This document shows positions 23,366-31,048 of a stretch of DNA of 31,048 nucleotides, piece after piece (the stretch's first letter is position 1; every line of letters begins with the position of its first letter). A program made the position numbers and the translations under genes. The stretch lies in contig JAILEJ010000052.1 of the NCBI GenBank assembly GCA_024688095.1, positions 1-31,048 on the forward strand, written 5' to 3'. Under the pieces are notes generated by a model that saw only the letters and a program-made list of their open reading frames with translations, made no database searches and was not told the DNA's origin. The DNA is from Butyrivibrio sp. (GTDB lineage: Bacteria; Bacillota; Clostridia; Lachnospirales; Lachnospiraceae).

Positions 23366-25888
23366 ATGAGTGATAATAATAGACCACGAGCCAGAGAAAA
23401 ACATGTAACTGGTGAAGGTAAAGGTGTACATAAAAGAGGCGCAGGTACTGGGCAGGGCCAAGTAGGTAGCGGTTCTTTTATGTCTGGAGGTGGAAGTAAT
23501 TCTTCTGGAGACAGATCTTCAGGGAACCGCTCCGGTGGAGGTCTACGAATGCTTATATTACTTGCTGCACTTCTACTTGGTGGTGGAGGTGGCGTTGGTG
23601 CCCTTCTTGGAGGTTCAGATTCAAGCGAAACCCAAACAACCAACACAGATACTATAAACTCTACTCAAAGCACCAACAATAACGGTACTACCTCAAGTGG
23701 TACCACTACTTCAGGTACCTCTACAGGAAATACAAATACAACCGGTTCTGCTCAAAGTTCGTCGCAAACTCAAAGTTCTTCATATTCAGGTTCTCTAGCA
23801 TCACTTTTTGGCGGATATAACAGTTATAGCAATACTTCTGCAGGTTGGACCTTAGACAAAAACACAGCAAAATTAAATACAAGTATAGCAGAAGGTTCGC
23901 GCGATAAATATACCACCATTTATGGTGATGGCAGCGACGAAATAACCATAATGGTCTATATGTGTGGTACAGACCTTGAATCAAGAAGCGGAATGGCTAC
24001 CAATGACCTTACTGAAATGACCAAAGCAACTATTGGTAATAATATAAATCTAATTGTCTTTGCAGGTGGTTGCTCAGCATGGAAGAATAATGTAATAAGC
24101 AGTAATTATAACCAAATTTATCAAATAAGAGATGGAGGTCTTAAAAAACTGGTTGATAATGCAGGGAATGAATCTATGACAAATCCCGATAACCTGACCT
24201 ACTTCATTGATTATTGTAAAGAAAACTATCCAGCAAATAGGAATATGCTAATATTCTGGGATCACGGCGGTGGTTCAGTTTCAGGATATGGATATGATGA
24301 AAAAAATCCCAGATCAGGTTCTATGTCGCTTTCAGGAATTAATACTGCCCTTAAAAATGCTGACATGAAATTTGATTTTATTGGATTTGATACATGTCTT
24401 ATGGCAACTATTGAAACTGATCTAATGCTTACTAATTATGCGGATTACTGTATTGCTTCTGAAGAAACAGAACCAGGTGTAGGATGGTATTACACTAACT
24501 GGCTTACTGCACTCTCAGAAAACCCTTCAATGTCTACTCTTGATATTGGAAAAAATATTATTGATGATTTTGTTGATGTATGCGCCAGAAGCTGTCCTGG
24601 TCAAAAGACTACTCTTTCTATCGTAGACCTTGCCGAGCTTGAAACAAACGTACCTGAAGAATTCAAATCTTTTGCACAAAGCACAACAGAGCTTATCAAA
24701 AATGATAATTATAATACTGTATCTACTGCAAGAAGTAATACGAGAGAATTTGCATCGTCCTCCAAAATTGATCAAATTGACCTTGTAAACTTTGCAAACG
24801 GAATTGGCACCGATGAAGCATCAAAACTTGTAGATGTACTTCTAAGCTCAGTAAAATACAATAGAACTTCAGATAATATGACCAATGCCTACGGTATTTC
24901 AGCCTATTTCCCATATAAAAAGGCCTCACTTGTAGATCAGGCAACAAATACCTATGATCAGATTGGTCTTGATTCTGAATATTCAGACTGTATAAAAGAA
25001 TTTGCGGCACTTGAGACTTCTGGACAGATAGCTACCGGCGGAAGCACGTCACCCTTTGAACTGCTCTTAGGAGACTCGTCACAAGCAGATTCTGCGCTTC
25101 AAAGTCTCGAAACTATAAGTCAGCTTATCACTCTTTTTGCCGGAAGTGGAAAAGGACTAAACGGCCTTGATTCCTCTAATATGGGATTTATGTCAGACCG
25201 AATGGTAACCACAGAGCAGGCTGCAGAATATATTTCTGCAAATCAGCTTGATGCAGGTGCTCTGGTCTGGCAGCAAAATGAAGCTGGTGACTATATAATG
25301 TCTCTCCCTGAAGATCAGTGGAATCTCATACATTCAGTTGACCTCAACGTCTTTTATGATGATGGAGAAGGTTATGTGGATATGGGACTTGATAATTTAT
25401 ATAGTTTCGATGATGACGGAAATCTTGTTGCGGACGTCGATGGTACATGGATTTCCATAAATGATCAGCCCGTTGCATACTATCATACTGATACAACTGA
25501 CGACGGAGAAAACTATACTATTACCGGATATGTTCCTGCAATGCTTAATGATAAAAAAGTACATCTGATACTTATTTTTGACAATGAGAATCCTTATGGA
25601 TACATAGCTGGTGCCGACCCGGATTATGATGAAGAAACTGAAACATCTACTATTTCCAGAGGACTGATAGAACTTGAGGAAGGTGATACGCTTGATTTTA
25701 TATGTGACTATTACTCATATGATGGGACATTTAATGACAGTTATTATTTGGGCAATCAGATGACAGTTACTGATGAAATTACTATCAGTAACACAGTACT
25801 TGGTGAAGGAAGTGAGATTGCGCTATATAAATTCACAGATATATATAATCAAAGCTACTGGTCAGATTCGATTACCAAAGACAATTGA
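23366..25888 (+). CDS. Membrane-anchored clostripain-family (C11) cysteine peptidase
   Basis: An 840-residue protein. Residues 1-58 are a basic, glycine-rich cytoplasmic head with KHVTGEGKGVHKRG (12-25), a motif I associate with Lachnospiraceae membrane proteins. A transmembrane helix follows (about 59-82, LRMLILLAALLL plus a glycine run), then a Ser/Thr-rich stalk (about 84-145) and the peptidase domain from about 190. The catalytic dyad fits His300 in FWDHGGGS and Cys344 in GFDTCLMATIE, as in clostripain (family C11, clan CD, Arg/Lys-specific members). The ~280 C-terminal residues are acidic and beta-rich. It probably cleaves proteins at the cell surface. Monocistronic; a long hairpin terminator follows at 25951. 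Specificity is not readable. Confidence 0.88.
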   Translation: MSDNNRPRAREKHVTGEGKGVHKRGAGTGQGQVGSGSFMSGGGSNSSGDRSSGNRSGGGLRMLILLAALLLGGGGGVGALLGGSDSSETQTTNTDTINSTQSTNNNGTTSSGTTTSGTSTGNTNTTGSAQSSSQTQSSSYSGSLASLFGGYNSYSNTSAGWTLDKNTAKLNTSIAEGSRDKYTTIYGDGSDEITIMVYMCGTDLESRSGMATNDLTEMTKATIGNNINLIVFAGGCSAWKNNVISSNYNQIYQIRDGGLKKLVDNAGNESMTNPDNLTYFIDYCKENYPANRNMLIFWDHGGGSVSGYGYDEKNPRSGSMSLSGINTALKNADMKFDFIGFDTCLMATIETDLMLTNYADYCIASEETEPGVGWYYTNWLTALSENPSMSTLDIGKNIIDDFVDVCARSCPGQKTTLSIVDLAELETNVPEEFKSFAQSTTELIKNDNYNTVSTARSNTREFASSSKIDQIDLVNFANGIGTDEASKLVDVLLSSVKYNRTSDNMTNAYGISAYFPYKKASLVDQATNTYDQIGLDSEYSDCIKEFAALETSGQIATGGSTSPFELLLGDSSQADSALQSLETISQLITLFAGSGKGLNGLDSSNMGFMSDRMVTTEQAAEYISANQLDAGALVWQQNEAGDYIMSLPEDQWNLIHSVDLNVFYDDGEGYVDMGLDNLYSFDDDGNLVADVDGTWISINDQPVAYYHTDTTDDGENYTITGYVPAMLNDKKVHLILIFDNENPYGYIAGADPDYDEETETSTISRGLIELEEGDTLDFICDYYSYDGTFNDSYYLGNQMTVTDEITISNTVLGEGSEIALYKFTDIYNQSYWSDSITKDN

Positions 25889-25950
25889 TTTCCAACATAA
25901 AATCAATAATCTTTAAATAAATGATAAAAATATAAATTATAAAACAAAAC

Positions 25951-26046
25951 AGAGGCTGTCGCATTAGATAGACAATTTAAACATGTTATCCTCACCAGAA
26001 TATCACACTTGTTTAAATAAGGTACTGCGGCAACCTCTTCTTTTTT
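25951..26046. terminator. Long composite hairpin, probable bidirectional terminator
   Basis: Outer arms AGAGGCTGTCGCA (25951-25963) and TGCGGCAACCTCT pair with one mismatch and one wobble. An inner pair ATTTAAACA/TGTTTAAAT lies within. The plus-strand side ends in TTCTTTTTT, the minus-strand side in GTTTTGTTTT. It separates the convergent C11 peptidase and folA genes and could serve both. Confidence 0.75.
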
Positions 26047-26104
26047 GGCTTACTTCTTTTTTAATTTATATTTTTTAATATTTACTTCTTTTTTGATTTA
26101 GGGC

Positions 26105-26608
26105 TTACATAATCTTTGTTCCTTTTCTGATATATGTAAGATAAGTATATGGAGTATCAAAATATACAAGTTCATCACTTTCTTCATAAAGTTCCCAATC
26201 AGGATCTTTATCAAGATTTGGAAAAAATGCATCTGCTTCAAATTCCCTGTCAAGCTTTGTCACATAACAAATATTGCAATACGGAAGAAGCTGTTCATAA
26301 ATTTCAGCCCCTCCTACAACAAACACATCATCCGAATTATAACCGGAAACTTTCTCCAAAAGTTCATCAATACTATGTACAACATCCGCTCCTTTTTCCT
26401 CATAATCAGGATTTCTTGAAAGAATTATATTCTCCCTGTCAGGAAGTGTCATCTGTCTTGGAAAAGTATGAAGTGTCTTTCTTCCATAAACAATCACCTT
26501 TCCCGTAGTTTCTTTCTGAAAAGCCTTTAAATCACTGGGAATACTTACAAGAAGCTGTCCATCATTTCCTATTGCCCAGTTATTATCCGCAGCAACAATT
26601 ATTTTCAT
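26105..26608 (-). CDS. folA: Dihydrofolate reductase
   Basis: A 167-residue enzyme reducing dihydrofolate to tetrahydrofolate with NADPH. Family motifs: WAIGNDGQLL (11-20), SIPSDLKAF with the catalytic acid Asp26, VIVYGRKTL (NADPH site) and VFVVGGAEIYEQLLP. Normal length. Its ATG overlaps the thyX stop (ATGA), with AAGGAAGG inside the end of thyX as ribosome site, so the two are translationally coupled. The C-terminal strand FDTPYTYLTYIRK matches the usual end of DHFR. Confidence 0.95.
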   Translation of the reverse strand: MKIIVAADNNWAIGNDGQLLVSIPSDLKAFQKETTGKVIVYGRKTLHTFPRQMTLPDRENIILSRNPDYEEKGADVVHSIDELLEKVSGYNSDDVFVVGGAEIYEQLLPYCNICYVTKLDREFEADAFFPNLDKDPDWELYEESDELVYFDTPYTYLTYIRKGTKIM

Positions 26609-27297
26609 ATATTTCCTTCCTTTTTAGGTCTTCTACCACAGCATTTAGCTTCAGTACAAAAACCTGTTATATCACATTTGGGAACAAACAGCATATCTAC
26701 AAGAGTTTTCCATTCATCTGAATAATCAGAAAGGGCTTTGCACATATCATTCATAAGCTTCCTGTATTCCCAGTAAGCTCTGTTGCAAAGACGCTGATGA
26801 GACATATCAACAAGGTTTCTTAAATTTGTTCTGAAAACAATCTTTGTTGTCATTCCAAGAGGCAAAAGCATTGCACTATCTTCCCTTGGCATTTCAAAAT
26901 CCTTTTCTAATGTTTTGCAGGTTTCATTTATCTGCTTCATCATATCAGTATAAAGCTTAAGTGCTTCAGGATTACCCGCTATTCTGGGGGGAATTACATA
27001 TTCAAAACCATCTCCCTTTGAATAATCAATATATCTTGTAGATGCCTGAAGTCTTGTAGGACTTCCTCCTATATGTGTATATAGCTCTCTGATAACTCTT
27101 GCTGAATATCCATCAATTATCATATATACCTGAGGATATTCCCAGGTTCTTCCATGTTCAGATGTAATACATCCCATACCTCTTTTATAGTTTTTTTCCG
27201 CATCATTTATATTTGCTCCCCAGCAAACTCCAGCCTCTCTTCCAATAAGGCTTATCGGATCCGGGGTTGTTTCATTCTGAATAATAATCTCTCCCAT
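26605..27297 (-). CDS. thyX: ThyX-like flavin-dependent thymidylate synthase with variant motif
   Basis: A 230-residue protein of ThyX length and pattern. ThyX converts dUMP to dTMP with FAD and methylene-tetrahydrofolate. The signature normally reads RHRxxSxNExSxRY; here residues 74-89 are THIGGSPTRLQASTRY, keeping SxRY but not RHR or NE. A second block, SHQRLCNRAYWEYRKL (166-181), resembles the conserved C-terminal ThyX helix that holds the dUMP-binding arginine. The C terminus has clustered cysteines (208, 214, 219, 220). Its coupling to folA and the fold-level pattern support a thymidylate role, yet the altered motif leaves room for a diverged flavoenzyme. It starts 28 bp after the MBL-fold gene ends. 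Confidence 0.78.
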   Translation of the reverse strand: MGEIIIQNETTPDPISLIGREAGVCWGANINDAEKNYKRGMGCITSEHGRTWEYPQVYMIIDGYSARVIRELYTHIGGSPTRLQASTRYIDYSKGDGFEYVIPPRIAGNPEALKLYTDMMKQINETCKTLEKDFEMPREDSAMLLPLGMTTKIVFRTNLRNLVDMSHQRLCNRAYWEYRKLMNDMCKALSDYSDEWKTLVDMLFVPKCDITGFCTEAKCCGRRPKKEGNI

Positions 27298-27325
27298 TTA
27301 TTAAATATCTCCATTCCTGCTAATT

Positions 27326-28927
27326 TTATTTATCATACTTATCACAAAGCGCATTTATCTGATCCGCGAATTTAGCCTTATCTTTATTAGTCATTCCTGC
27401 GCTCTTTGCAATAATAGCCACTAGTCTTGCTCCAGCAGCTTTAAGCCTTGCATAAACATCTGAAACAGTACCAGAAACCTTTTTCTTTATTGGAACTGGA
27501 ACTCCTTCCTTGATAAACTGACCACTTATAAGATCATACTCTGTTCCACTATATGGAGCATAAGCATCATAACCATATTCATCTCTAAGGCACTGCGCAA
27601 AACTCTCTGTTACACCATCTTCACCATGAACTATAAACACTTTGGAAGGTTTCTTTTTAAATCCATTTATCCAGTCTATAAGCCCATTTTTATCAGCATG
27701 TCCTGATAATCCGGTAAGCGAACGAATTTCTGCCTGTACATCGATTGTTTCACCAAAAAGTTTAACCTGATCTACTCCATCAACTATTGCTCTACCTGTC
27801 GTTCCAACTGACTGATATCCTACAAACAAAATTGTGCACTCTTTTCTCCACAGATTATGTTTTAAATGATGTCTTATTCTACCGGCATCACACATACCTG
27901 ATGCAGAAATAATAACCTTAGGCGAATCATTATCATTTATTGCTCTTGATTCATCCGTAGAAATTGCCAACTTTAATTTCGGAAAACTGATAGGATTTAT
28001 ATGCTTTTTAACAAGATCCATCGCTTCCTCATCATAGCATTCATTTCTATTTTTCTCAAAAATACCCGTAGCTTCAACGGCCATTGGGCTATCAACATAC
28101 ACTTCAAAATCACTAACCGCAGTAACAAGTTTATCAGCTTTTATCTTTCTGATAAAGTATAATATCTCTTGCGTCCTACCAACTGCAAACGATGGAATTA
28201 CAACATTTCCACCTCTTGCAAAGGTTGTATTCAATATTTCTGAAAGTTCTTTGATATAATCAGGTCTGGTCTCACTATGTATTCTGTCACCATAGGTAGA
28301 TTCCATAACAACATAATCAGCTTCCTCTGTCTTTTTAGGATCCTTTATAAGTGGCTGGTTATAATTACCTATATCACCTGAAAAAACAATTTTTTTACAA
28401 ACCTTTTTTTCTGTAAGCCAAACTTCAATACTTGATGAACCTAGTAAATGTCCTATATCAGTGAATCTTATTTTTATTCCATCGCATATTTCAATAATCT
28501 GATCATAGTCACAAGGTACAATATTTCTAATTGTATTATCAGCATCCTCTACTGTATATGCAGGTTCAAACTTTTCTATATTTTTATTTCTCTTACCTTT
28601 ACGATTTCTCCACTCAGCCTCAGTCATCTGTATGTGAGCACAGTCTCTGAGCATTATACTGCAAAGATCTGCAGTTGCATCTGTTGCATATATCCTCCCT
28701 CTAAATCCATTAGCATATAGTTTTGGAAGATTTCCCGAATGATCCACATGTGCATGTGTCAAAAAAACATAATCAATAAGCGCAGGTGCAACCGGTATAT
28801 CAATATTTTCAAAAAAATCTTTTCCCTGTTCCATACCATAATCCACAAGTATGTTTTTGCCACAGGCATGTATAAAATGACAGCTACCGGTTACTTCGTG
28901 ATCTGCTCCAACAAATATCAGCTTCAT
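27326..28927 (-). CDS. Metallo-beta-lactamase/beta-CASP family ribonuclease-like protein
   Basis: A 533-residue protein of the CPSF73/KH-less archaeal-CPSF type found in bacteria. Metal ligands are HAHVDHSG (His58, His60, Asp62, His63), His160 (GHLLGSS), Asp185 (SGDIG) and a late His410 (SGHAD). Beta-CASP motifs are E209 (ESTYGDR), the GRIRHHL block (349-355) and VHGE with His434, consistent with a zinc-dependent RNA endo/exonuclease. The RNA-specificity domain follows (about 425-475), then ~55 residues of unassigned C-terminal tail. It lacks the RNase J-specific C-terminal domain. GAGGAAAG precedes the ATG. It heads a three-gene operon with thyX and folA. Confidence 0.88.
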   Translation of the reverse strand: MKLIFVGADHEVTGSCHFIHACGKNILVDYGMEQGKDFFENIDIPVAPALIDYVFLTHAHVDHSGNLPKLYANGFRGRIYATDATADLCSIMLRDCAHIQMTEAEWRNRKGKRNKNIEKFEPAYTVEDADNTIRNIVPCDYDQIIEICDGIKIRFTDIGHLLGSSSIEVWLTEKKVCKKIVFSGDIGNYNQPLIKDPKKTEEADYVVMESTYGDRIHSETRPDYIKELSEILNTTFARGGNVVIPSFAVGRTQEILYFIRKIKADKLVTAVSDFEVYVDSPMAVEATGIFEKNRNECYDEEAMDLVKKHINPISFPKLKLAISTDESRAINDNDSPKVIISASGMCDAGRIRHHLKHNLWRKECTILFVGYQSVGTTGRAIVDGVDQVKLFGETIDVQAEIRSLTGLSGHADKNGLIDWINGFKKKPSKVFIVHGEDGVTESFAQCLRDEYGYDAYAPYSGTEYDLISGQFIKEGVPVPIKKKVSGTVSDVYARLKAAGARLVAIIAKSAGMTNKDKAKFADQINALCDKYDK

Positions 28928-29099
28928 AGACTTTCCTCGCTCTTTTTAATCCACATACATAATTGTATGACTTTTTGTTACTGCGTTCCAAAAATCATGA
29001 CTTCTTATGCACAAAAATAAGATTTCGCCTATATTCAACACGCTAAATCGTACAATTATTATACTGGAAATTATTTATCCCACGTACTAAAATGGGATT
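28928..29099. promoter_or_regulatory. Divergent intergenic region between the MBL-fold and TraX genes
   Basis: 172 bp. On the minus strand a TATAAT lies at 29063-29058 without a recognisable -35 box; I could not settle either promoter. No other feature is evident. Confidence 0.3.
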
Positions 29100-29942
29100 A
29101 TGCATATTAATTATACCAAAGAACTTACAAAGATAAAAATTATAAATGCAGATGCTCTCAAAATAATTGCCATCATCACTATGCTCATAGATCATATTGG
29201 TGCTGGCCTTTTGTTGTACTGCATTAATTACCATAAATGTCCTGATGTTCTATCCTCTAGGGAATGGGCATCGATTTATTATATTATGCGCCACATAGGA
29301 AGAATTGCTTTTCCCATCTTCTGCTTTCTTATTGTAGAAGGCTATATTCACACCCGGAGCAGAGTCAGATATCTTCGTAATCTGGCCATTTTTTCAGTAA
29401 TATCCGAATTATTTTTTGATATAACTTTTAATCTCAAAGATTCTCCGTTTGAGAAAAATATGTTTGCCAATATTTTAGCCAATAAAGATCACGTTTTATC
29501 CGTACAAAATGTTTACCTTACTCTATTTTTTGGTCTTCTTACCATATGGCTAATTGATACAATTTTCAAAAAACTGGCTCCGCTGGGAATTTTAAATATA
29601 TATCAAAAGAATTATATTCCTGCTTTTGCTTTATCACTTTTCATAGCTTCAGCAATAGGATTCTTCTGTTTTAAAATACATACAGACTACTCCTATCACG
29701 GCATAATTCTTATATGTATTTTCTTTATATTAAAAGACGAACCGGTTATTGCTTCTATACTTGGATATATTACAATGTGCTATACTGACTCCGAAAAATA
29801 TTGTCTGCCGGCATTTATACTTATTCTTTTGTATAATGGAAAAAGAGGTGACTTTTCCAAAAAATATAAATTTATCTTCTATATTTTTTATCCGCTCCAT
29901 CTGTTCATAATCTATCTGATCCGTATTTATCTGATCAAATAA
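29100..29942 (+). CDS. TraX-family integral membrane protein
   Basis: A 280-residue protein with about seven to eight hydrophobic segments. The start ALKIIAIITMLIDHIGA (19-35), the block YIMRHIGRIAFPIFCFLIVEGYIHT (61-85) and the end FYPLHLFIIYLI are typical of the TraX family, named for the F-plasmid pilin acetylase. In Firmicutes these are chromosomal and their substrate is unknown; an acyltransferase role on a surface molecule is inference. The only nearby site is GGGATT just before the ATG, a weak ribosome site. It is divergent from the MBL-fold gene and convergent with trkH; a hairpin at 30025 ends both. Confidence 0.85.
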   Translation: MHINYTKELTKIKIINADALKIIAIITMLIDHIGAGLLLYCINYHKCPDVLSSREWASIYYIMRHIGRIAFPIFCFLIVEGYIHTRSRVRYLRNLAIFSVISELFFDITFNLKDSPFEKNMFANILANKDHVLSVQNVYLTLFFGLLTIWLIDTIFKKLAPLGILNIYQKNYIPAFALSLFIASAIGFFCFKIHTDYSYHGIILICIFFILKDEPVIASILGYITMCYTDSEKYCLPAFILILLYNGKRGDFSKKYKFIFYIFYPLHLFIIYLIRIYLIK

Positions 29943-30024
29943 TGGAAATTTTTTATTTACAAAAACCAGATAAACTTAATAAAAAAATGTTTATAAATAT
30001 ACAATTCCAATATAACGATAATTA

Positions 30025-30064
30025 AAAAGCTTTTGATACGTAAGTAATACGATCAAAAGCTTTT
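30025..30064. terminator. Bidirectional terminator between traX-like gene and trkH
   Basis: Perfect 13-bp stem AAAAGCTTTTGAT/ATCAAAAGCTTTT with a 14-nt loop. Its A/T-rich base gives a T-run in both directions, suiting the convergent genes. Confidence 0.8.
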
Positions 30065-30205
30065 CTTGTTAGCATATAAATTTAGACTTCCTCACGCCCC
30101 CGCAATAAATGCGTGTTTCTGATTAAATGTGCCGAAAACATATACTGTATTGTCCACATCTATATAGAGTAGCTGTTTTACATCTGATCCACATCCAAAT
30201 AAAAA

Positions 30206-31048
30206 TTAAAGCTTCTTCCATGTTCTTGGAGATAGAAGAATCATAATTGGCAACAGCTCAAGTCTTCCTGCAAGCATATCAAACATAAGAACAATTTTGG
30301 ACAAAACTGAAAATTCTGAATAATTTCCCATCGGACCTACCATTCCAAGACCTGGTCCAACATTATTAAGTGTTGCTGCAACAGCTGTAAAATTCGTCTC
30401 ATAATCAAAACCATCAAGTGAAATGATAAGTAATGATACAACATAAATAAGTACATATATTCCAAGATACGCAGATACAGATTTTACTGTTGTTCCTTCA
30501 ACTGCTCTGCCATCCATATAAACCTTTTTTACAGACTTTGGATGAATTATAAATATCAACTCATTTTTTATGGTTCTCCAAAGAATAATAAATCTTGAAA
30601 ATTTGAATCCACCACCTGTTGAACCAGCACAGGCACCTATCATTGTAAGTGTTACTATCAGAGTTCTTGAAAACTGTGGCCAAAGATTGAAATCTTCAGT
30701 ACCAAAACCTGTTGTAGTCATAATAGATGTAACTGCAAAAAGTGCATGATGGAATGATAAATATGGGGTTTCCAAAAGACCTGCCCTATATACGTTTATT
30801 GCTATAAGGGTCGCAGCTCCAAACATTGTTATAAAATACCATTTTACTTCATCAATCTTAAAGGCTTCACCAAACTTTTTACAACTAATATAATAATATA
30901 CGCTGAAATTAACCCCACATAATGCCATAAACACAATAATTACAGTCTGGGTCATCAGAGAATATCCTCCAATTCCAGCATTTGTAATTGCAAAACCACC
31001 TGTACCTACAGTAGAAAAAGTGATTGTAAGTGCTGAATAAATGTCAAG
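30206..31048 (-). CDS. trkH: Potassium uptake protein TrkH (partial, 5' end outside the window)
   Basis: Visible are 280 C-terminal residues of a Trk/Ktr-type K+ channel subunit. The frame stays open to the right edge, past an internal Met at 30955, and encodes a selectivity-filter loop STVGTGGFA there; two or three more filter loops follow (TTTGFGTEDF, GSTGGGFK, NNVGPGLGMVG), as expected for the repeated M1-P-M2 design. The protein ends SPRTWKKL, the usual TrkH terminus. It would work with a cytoplasmic NAD-binding TrkA subunit, whose gene is not in the window. A short hairpin (CACGC/GCGTG near 30090-30112) and the 30025 hairpin lie downstream. Confidence 0.93.
   Translation of the reverse strand, partial: LDIYSALTITFSTVGTGGFAITNAGIGGYSLMTQTVIIVFMALCGVNFSVYYYISCKKFGEAFKIDEVKWYFITMFGAATLIAINVYRAGLLETPYLSFHHALFAVTSIMTTTGFGTEDFNLWPQFSRTLIVTLTMIGACAGSTGGGFKFSRFIILWRTIKNELIFIIHPKSVKKVYMDGRAVEGTTVKSVSAYLGIYVLIYVVSLLIISLDGFDYETNFTAVAATLNNVGPGLGMVGPMGNYSEFSVLSKIVLMFDMLAGRLELLPIMILLSPRTWKKL

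Noticed and set aside
23350..23646. Proline-rich 98-residue minus-strand ORF
   Set aside because: It is the antisense shadow of the Gly/Ser-rich head of the C11 peptidase and has no ribosome site.

Overview
The window is AT-rich chromosomal DNA, most likely from a rumen or gut Lachnospiraceae (Butyrivibrio/Pseudobutyrivibrio-like Clostridia). The evidence is low GC with strong GGAGG ribosome sites, a Firmicutes-type T-box leader on valS, an AsnA-type asparagine synthetase, a clostripain-family (C11) peptidase with a Lachnospiraceae-style N-terminal head, and many c-di-GMP proteins. I saw no rRNA, tRNA, CRISPR array, transposase, integrase or phage gene. The genus is inference.

Layout. (1) 1-610: the inner part of a 138-bp satellite array ending in a ~120-bp palindromic cap. 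(2) 632-12736, minus strand: eleven tightly spaced genes behind a T-box riboswitch and a consensus promoter (13051-13079). In transcription order they are valS, folC, a 50-residue protein, a zinc-ribbon/TPR membrane protein, an MBOAT O-acyltransferase, an SGNH hydrolase, an 87-residue unknown, ridA, a TPR lipoprotein, a PH-like protein and a PAS-GGDEF-EAL protein. (3) 13099-16762: a divergent pair, a membrane HD-GYP protein (-) and a TPR-GGDEF diguanylate cyclase (+), with dyad symmetries between them. (4) 16763-17267: an unusually long convergent intergenic region with two DnaA-box-like sites and two TGACA-N4-TGTCA dyads. (5) 17268-20082, minus strand: a PD-(D/E)XK/XPD helicase and an HPr-like protein. 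(6) 20402-21409: asnA (+). (7) 21435-23060: a complete copy of the satellite element. (8) 23366-25888: the C11 peptidase (+). (9) 26105-28927, minus strand: an MBL/beta-CASP protein, thyX-like and folA operon. (10) 29100-29942: a TraX-family membrane protein (+). (11) 30206-31048: trkH (-), cut by the right edge.

How the genes relate. Three classes of c-di-GMP domain occur within 16 kb: an intact GGDEF synthase, an intact HD-GYP hydrolase, and a GGDEF-EAL protein with degenerate motifs that may act as a receptor. FolC, ThyX and DHFR all touch folate one-carbon metabolism. The MBOAT and SGNH genes form a likely cell-surface acylation pair.

The most unusual feature is the satellite element. 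About 9.5 copies of a 138-bp unit each carry four copies of the octamer AGTCATAA in alternating orientation, spaced close to whole helical turns. The array sits between palindromic caps that form terminal inverted repeats, and it has no credible ORF. A second copy lies inverted at the left edge, so 20.8 kb of genes is framed by inverted repeats that are identical up to the stop codons of the outermost genes.
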